Origin: CAINFV01 sp964409235
GTDB lineage: Bacteria > Chlamydiota > Chlamydiia > Chlamydiales > FEN-1388
Direction of reading: 5' to 3'
Assembly (NCBI GenBank): GCA_964409235.1
Contig: CAYPCN010000034.1
Coordinates: 1-9,606 of the forward strand
Length of the DNA stretch: 9,606 bases
In this document: piece by piece, positions 6,778-9,606 of the stretch
Numbering within the stretch: the stretch's first letter is position 1
Layout of the letters: every line of letters starts with the position of its first letter
Position numbers and translations under genes: made by a program
Notes under the pieces: generated by a model
Told to the model about the DNA's origin: nothing
Database searches by the model: none
What the model saw: only the letters and a program-made list of their open reading frames with translations

Positions 6778-7284
6778 ATGGGAACGAAAGCGCGCGAGGC
6801 TGTGAAATCGGCTGGCATCAAATTGCCGGAATTACTCGCCTTACTCAATAAAGCATTTGCTGATGAGTGGTTGGCGTACTATCAATACTGGCTTGGAGCT
6901 AAGGTGGCCGAAGGCGTACCGAGGGCAGAGGTTGTCAAGGAACTCGAAGAACATGCTGGAGACGAGCTGAAGCATGCAGACATGCTGGCGGAGCGCATTA
7001 TTCAGCTCGGTGGTGTGCCTGTGCTAGAACCAAAACAGTGGTATGACCTGGCCAATTGCCGATATCTACCCCCAAAAAATCCAAATATCCATGTCTTGAT
7101 CGATCAAAATATCAAGGGTGAGCAGTGCGCCATCGAGGTCTACTACAAACTCCTTGAGTATACCAAAGGCAAAGATCCCATTACGTTTCATATCGTGAGG
7201 AAGATCCTTGACGATGAGCTTGAACACGAACAGGATTTAGAAGATCTCAAGCGCGATCTTGAAGTCTGCTGTAAGAAGAAATAG
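6778..7284 (+). CDS. Dps-like ferritin (DPSL/thioferritin-type)
   Basis: The 168-residue four-helix ferritin-like protein belongs to a family that uses peroxide to oxidise iron(II) and stores the product in a protein shell, protecting DNA from Fenton chemistry. Predicted iron ligands are Glu30 (FADEW), Glu63 and His66 (GDELKHA) in the first helix pair, then Glu115 (KGEQ) and Glu147 or Glu149 with His150 (DDELEHEQ) in the second. Cys94 (LANCRY) and Cys117 (EQCAIEVYY) correspond to the cysteine pair that marks the DPSL (thioferritin) subgroup rather than classic Dps or bacterioferritin. The ATG at 6778 has AGAGGAG seven bases upstream. The C-terminus adds CCKKK. msrA follows 56 bases downstream behind a hairpin. 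Pairing Cys94 with Cys117 is an inference from the family. Confidence 0.85.
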   Translation: MGTKAREAVKSAGIKLPELLALLNKAFADEWLAYYQYWLGAKVAEGVPRAEVVKELEEHAGDELKHADMLAERIIQLGGVPVLEPKQWYDLANCRYLPPKNPNIHVLIDQNIKGEQCAIEVYYKLLEYTKGKDPITFHIVRKILDDELEHEQDLEDLKRDLEVCCKKK

Positions 7285-7297
7285 CTCTTGCTTTAGC

Positions 7298-7326
7298 CCC
7301 TGGGCTTTCGGGCCCAGGGCGTCTTT
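7298..7326 (+). terminator. GC-rich hairpin between ferritin gene and msrA
   Basis: CCCTGGGC (7298-7305) and GCCCAGGG (7312-7319) form a perfect 8-bp stem with a six-base loop. They are followed by CGTCTTT, a poor T-run. The hairpin could end or attenuate ferritin transcription. Because msrA starts only 22 bases after the stem and has no visible promoter of its own, partial read-through or an mRNA-processing and stability role is plausible. Confidence 0.55.
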
Positions 7327-7340
7327 ATCGGGAGTGGCCT

Positions 7341-7886
7341 GTGAATCCAAAAGAGCCTAAGCGTAGAGAAGTCGCCACCTTTGCCGGTGGTTGTTTTTGG
7401 TGTATCCAGCATGAGTTCGACCTGTTGCCCGGCGTCCTTGCGACAACAGTAGGGTATACAGGGGGGCTGGCGGACAATCCGACATACGCTGACGTATGCT
7501 CAGGGACCACCGGTCACGTAGAAGCGCTACAAATTGTATTCGACCCTTCGAGGATCTCGTACCAACGCCTTCTCGAAATCTATTGGCGGACCATCGACCC
7601 TACGACAAGGGAAGGACAATTTTGCGACCTTGGCTCCCAATACCGCCCCATTATTTTCTATCACTCTGAACAGCAGCGTCAGGAGGCCGTCAACTCTAAG
7701 CGTGCACTCCTCGAAGATAAGGCCGTTTCCCAGATCCTCGTCGACGTTGTCCCTGCCTGTCCTTTTTTCCCAGCCGAAACGTACCACCAGCAGTACTACA
7801 AAAAGTCACAGAAAGAGTACGAGCGATACCATGCTCATTCAGGGCGCAAGCAACGCCTCAAGGAGATTTGGGGAGTGGATCGCTAG
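7341..7886 (+). CDS. msrA: Peptide-methionine (S)-S-oxide reductase MsrA
   Basis: The 181-residue cytosolic enzyme reduces the S epimer of methionine sulfoxide in proteins, using thioredoxin to recycle it. The active-site motif GGCFWC has nucleophilic Cys18 near the N-terminus, with Glu25 following (QHEF). GHVEA (59-62), DPTTREGQFCDLGSQYR (86-102) and ETYHQQYY (146-153) are all family signatures; the QFCD subtype replaces the more common NxQGxD. Cys21, Cys53, Cys95 and Cys140 are candidate resolving residues. The start is GTG, with GGGAG (7330-7334) six bases upstream. It lies 56 bases after the ferritin gene on the same strand, so both may respond to oxidative stress together. Its 3' end abuts an msrB remnant on the opposite strand. 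Confidence 0.95.
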   Translation: MNPKEPKRREVATFAGGCFWCIQHEFDLLPGVLATTVGYTGGLADNPTYADVCSGTTGHVEALQIVFDPSRISYQRLLEIYWRTIDPTTREGQFCDLGSQYRPIIFYHSEQQRQEAVNSKRALLEDKAVSQILVDVVPACPFFPAETYHQQYYKKSQKEYERYHAHSGRKQRLKEIWGVDR

Positions 7887-7888
7887 CC

Positions 7889-8044
7889 TCAAAGTTCAAC
7901 GCAGCAGAATTCATAGTACGCATTATGAAAAAGGGGGTCTGTTCCTCGTTGTCGCAAGACCCTGAACTGCTCGGCTGTCAGACGCTTTTTCCATTCTTCC
8001 TCCGTGAGATCAAATCTGTTCCTTTTAAACTGATGTTGTCTCAT
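7889..8044 (-). pseudogene. msrB: Truncated msrB (N-terminal fragment of methionine-R-sulfoxide reductase)
   Basis: The 51-codon frame from ATG 8044 encodes FDLTEEEWKKRLTAEQFRV followed by LRQRGTD and LFHNAYY. This matches the MsrB N-terminal region, where LTxEQxxVLRxxGTExPF is typical. Shortly after AYY the sequence departs from the family and stops at 7889-7891. The zinc-binding CxxC pairs, the GWPSF segment and the catalytic RxCxN region are all absent, and a full-length MsrB usually has more than 130 residues. The missing part is not in other frames nearby, because msrA coding sequence begins two bases beyond the stop. GGGGG seven bases upstream still looks like a ribosome-binding site. 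The same frame extends upstream to 8176, but that part does not resemble MsrB. It is a broken gene, probably left by a deletion that joined msrA to its 5' part. Confidence 0.7.
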
Positions 8045-8077
8045 ACTTATTCCCCCAAGCGATGCCCCTTCTCTGAC

Positions 8078-8132
8078 GCGCGGCTTATTCCTTCTCTGAT
8101 GACATTGTCGGGAGAGAAGCCGTGCTTTTTTT
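8078..8132 (+). terminator. Possible rho-independent terminator downstream of msrA
   Basis: GCGCGGCTT (8078-8086) pairs with AAGCCGTGC (8117-8125) over nine bases with one G-T wobble. Seven T's follow (8126-8132). The 30-base apical part is long but can fold further through CTCT and AGAG segments. The element lies about 190 bases past msrA and 36 bases before the kinase gene, so it would separate the two transcripts. Confidence 0.5.
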
Positions 8133-8167
8133 AATAACACCCAATAACTATCTTCTATATAGAAAAA

Positions 8168-9606
8168 ATGAAACAATTGTGGGAAGTGAGATACAGGACG
8201 AGTCGGGCGGAATCAGCTCCTGAAGTCAGAGGAGATCCGCGGCCAACGATCCTGGAAGTCGGAGAAACTGGTACAGTATTGGGAAGAAGAGTATCAAAAG
8301 GCGATATTCCCTTCGGTTCTATCATCGAAAGGTTGAAGGATCTTGATACCTTGCGACCACATTCCGCATCATGGGAACGTTTCGATGCTGCGCCAGCTCC
8401 CTATCAAGAGAGATTTGAGAGCGCGCAGGAGCTCGATGAGGAGCCCGTCGCAGAATTTCCACCTGCAGAACGGAGAAGGCACGTTAAGAAGCTCTGTTCC
8501 ACGTGCACAAGAGTGCAGATAGCAGAGATGTCCCTGGAGAGCAAAGAAGCCATAGCAGCACGTGGGCCCTCTCATCATGATGTGGAGAGCGCTCAATGTG
8601 TACAATTGCAGACGGTGCGAGCGAATCTCGATAAGGCGTTTGATCAAAGAAGACAAATGCTGGAAGCGAAAAAAGATGTGAAAACACTGTCAGACGTCGA
8701 AGAGCGTCAATATAAAAACCTTCAGATCGCCAGGCAACAGACACTCCACTACCTAGAAACCCATTTCGATTCGATGATCGAAATGGCGAGAACGAGTCCA
8801 TTTGGTGCCATCACCGAGTCAAAATCAGAAACCGGTTTGTCATATAGCCTTCGATGCTTCTGTGATCGAGACACAGGAACCCCAACCTTTGAGCTTTCCT
8901 TTGGTACTCTTGTTAGTGGTGGCGAGGCAGATATAAAGGGCCTCGTCAACCTAAACACTGGTGAGCAGAGGGTGAAAAGAGATCTGCGAAAAGAGCGTAG
9001 AACCGAGGAGGAGCAACGCAAGGAATTGGAGGTGATAGAACTCCTCAAGACCTTAGAAGATGTACCGGGTATTGCTCACGTGAAGGTCCAACGATATGAG
9101 GGAAAGGGTGGCGTAGAAAAAGTGAGACCAACCTTAGAATGGTATCCAGGGGGCGATTTGCTTGATTATATCAACGCCTATCACGGTGCCGATGTAAGGG
9201 CGACAGATCTTCAGAATAAGAAAATTGCTGCCAGCCTTGTCCGTACGGTGTGCGGCATGCATAAAAAGGGTGTGGTCCACATGGATCTGAAGCCTGAGAA
9301 TGTCTTGCTCGATAAAGAAGGGAGACCTTTTGTGTCAGATTTCTCCTTTGCTGCAAGAGTACAGAAGGGGGGATACGTGGAGGTCCCGTCTCGGGGGACG
9401 CCAGGATGGATTGATCCTGACGTACTTGGTAAAAGTTCCTCTTGGACCGTCAACGAGAAGCAGGATCTGTGGGCCTTGGGGATGATATTGCTGATGGTCA
9501 TGTGTTGTGATATCACGGAGGAATACAATCGAGAGATTGGGGCTATTGTGGATGGCCCTAACCCAAGAGAAGCTGTCATAGCAACAGTCCAAGTCTTAAT
9601 CAGGCG
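8168..9606 (+). CDS. Eukaryote-like Ser/Thr protein kinase, atypical (partial, runs off right edge)
   Basis: The frame is open from ATG 8168 to the window end, giving at least 479 residues. Residues 1-240 are unrecognised, hydrophilic and charged, with CSTC at 110-113 and helical segments at 140-205. The kinase domain starts about residue 241. The glycine-rich loop appears degenerate (GTLVSGGEADIKG). Lys270 (QRVKRD) is the probable ATP-binding lysine, and Glu286 or Glu288 the helix-C partner. LEWYPGGDLLDYI (323-335) is the hinge. The catalytic loop VHMDLKPENVLL (370-381) keeps Asp373, Lys375 and Asn378 but has Met for Arg in HRD. DFS (391-393) replaces DFG, keeping the metal-binding Asp. GTPGWIDPDVL (410-420) stands for the APE region, and QDLWALGMILL (432-442) is subdomain IX. 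There is no good Shine-Dalgarno before ATG 8168, but it is the first start after an in-frame stop at 8135. Host-directed signalling is plausible but unproven. Confidence 0.85.
   Translation, partial: MKQLWEVRYRTSRAESAPEVRGDPRPTILEVGETGTVLGRRVSKGDIPFGSIIERLKDLDTLRPHSASWERFDAAPAPYQERFESAQELDEEPVAEFPPAERRRHVKKLCSTCTRVQIAEMSLESKEAIAARGPSHHDVESAQCVQLQTVRANLDKAFDQRRQMLEAKKDVKTLSDVEERQYKNLQIARQQTLHYLETHFDSMIEMARTSPFGAITESKSETGLSYSLRCFCDRDTGTPTFELSFGTLVSGGEADIKGLVNLNTGEQRVKRDLRKERRTEEEQRKELEVIELLKTLEDVPGIAHVKVQRYEGKGGVEKVRPTLEWYPGGDLLDYINAYHGADVRATDLQNKKIAASLVRTVCGMHKKGVVHMDLKPENVLLDKEGRPFVSDFSFAARVQKGGYVEVPSRGTPGWIDPDVLGKSSSWTVNEKQDLWALGMILLMVMCCDITEEYNREIGAIVDGPNPREAVIATVQVLIR

Noticed and set aside
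7527..7965. Open frames of 86 and 143 codons overlapping msrA
   Set aside because: Both are alternative-frame readings of msrA coding sequence, with low-complexity Ser/Thr-rich or unrecognised products.
8369..9592. Several minus-strand open frames of 61-122 codons opposite the kinase gene
   Set aside because: They have no family resemblance and lie antisense to a continuous frame with clear kinase motifs.

Overview
The window looks like a stretch of a Chlamydiota genome, most likely an environmental (amoeba- or protist-associated) lineage. This is inferred from gene content: a DUF1207 outer-membrane-type protein, two large eukaryote-like signalling proteins (a HECT-type ubiquitin ligase and a Ser/Thr protein kinase) and short housekeeping genes between them. 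The species cannot be named from the sequence. No tRNA, rRNA, CRISPR array, insertion sequence or transposase was seen.

Left region (1-3489). The first 63 bases are a near-exact direct repeat (62 of 63 identical) of an internal part of the DUF1207 gene lying 3.9 kb to the right, on the same strand, so the left edge carries the end of a truncated second copy. Next come a good promoter, a Shine-Dalgarno and a GTG start at 263. They begin a 132-codon frame that runs into a 13-base poly-C tract (626-638) and stops at 661. The next frame (553-3489) is open through the same tract and encodes 978 residues ending in a HECT ubiquitin-ligase domain with the catalytic cysteine in PNAHTCSN. One more C, or two fewer, would fuse the frames into one protein of about 1075 residues. 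The gene therefore looks like a phase-variable HECT effector, seen here in the out-of-frame state, or with a homopolymer length error.

Middle region (3490-7886). An intact DUF1207 gene (minus) converges on the HECT gene. A 2',3'-cyclic RNA phosphodiesterase gene (thpR, plus) follows; the first of its two catalytic HxT motifs reads DLT instead of HxT. An aldo/keto reductase (minus) comes next. Then a Dps-like ferritin (DPSL, plus) and a GTG-started msrA (plus) lie in tandem, separated by a GC-rich hairpin. DPSL and MsrA both protect against oxidative damage: one by peroxide-driven iron oxidation, the other by repair of methionine sulfoxide.

Right region (7887-9606). A short minus-strand remnant of msrB, containing only the N-terminal part of the family, abuts the 3' end of msrA. 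After a terminator-like hairpin with seven T's, an open frame starts at 8168 and runs off the window. It encodes an unrecognised N-terminal region of about 240 residues followed by an atypical protein kinase domain (HMD in place of HRD, DFS in place of DFG).

The HECT protein and the kinase are the most plausible host-directed factors here. Secretion, substrates and activity are inferences.
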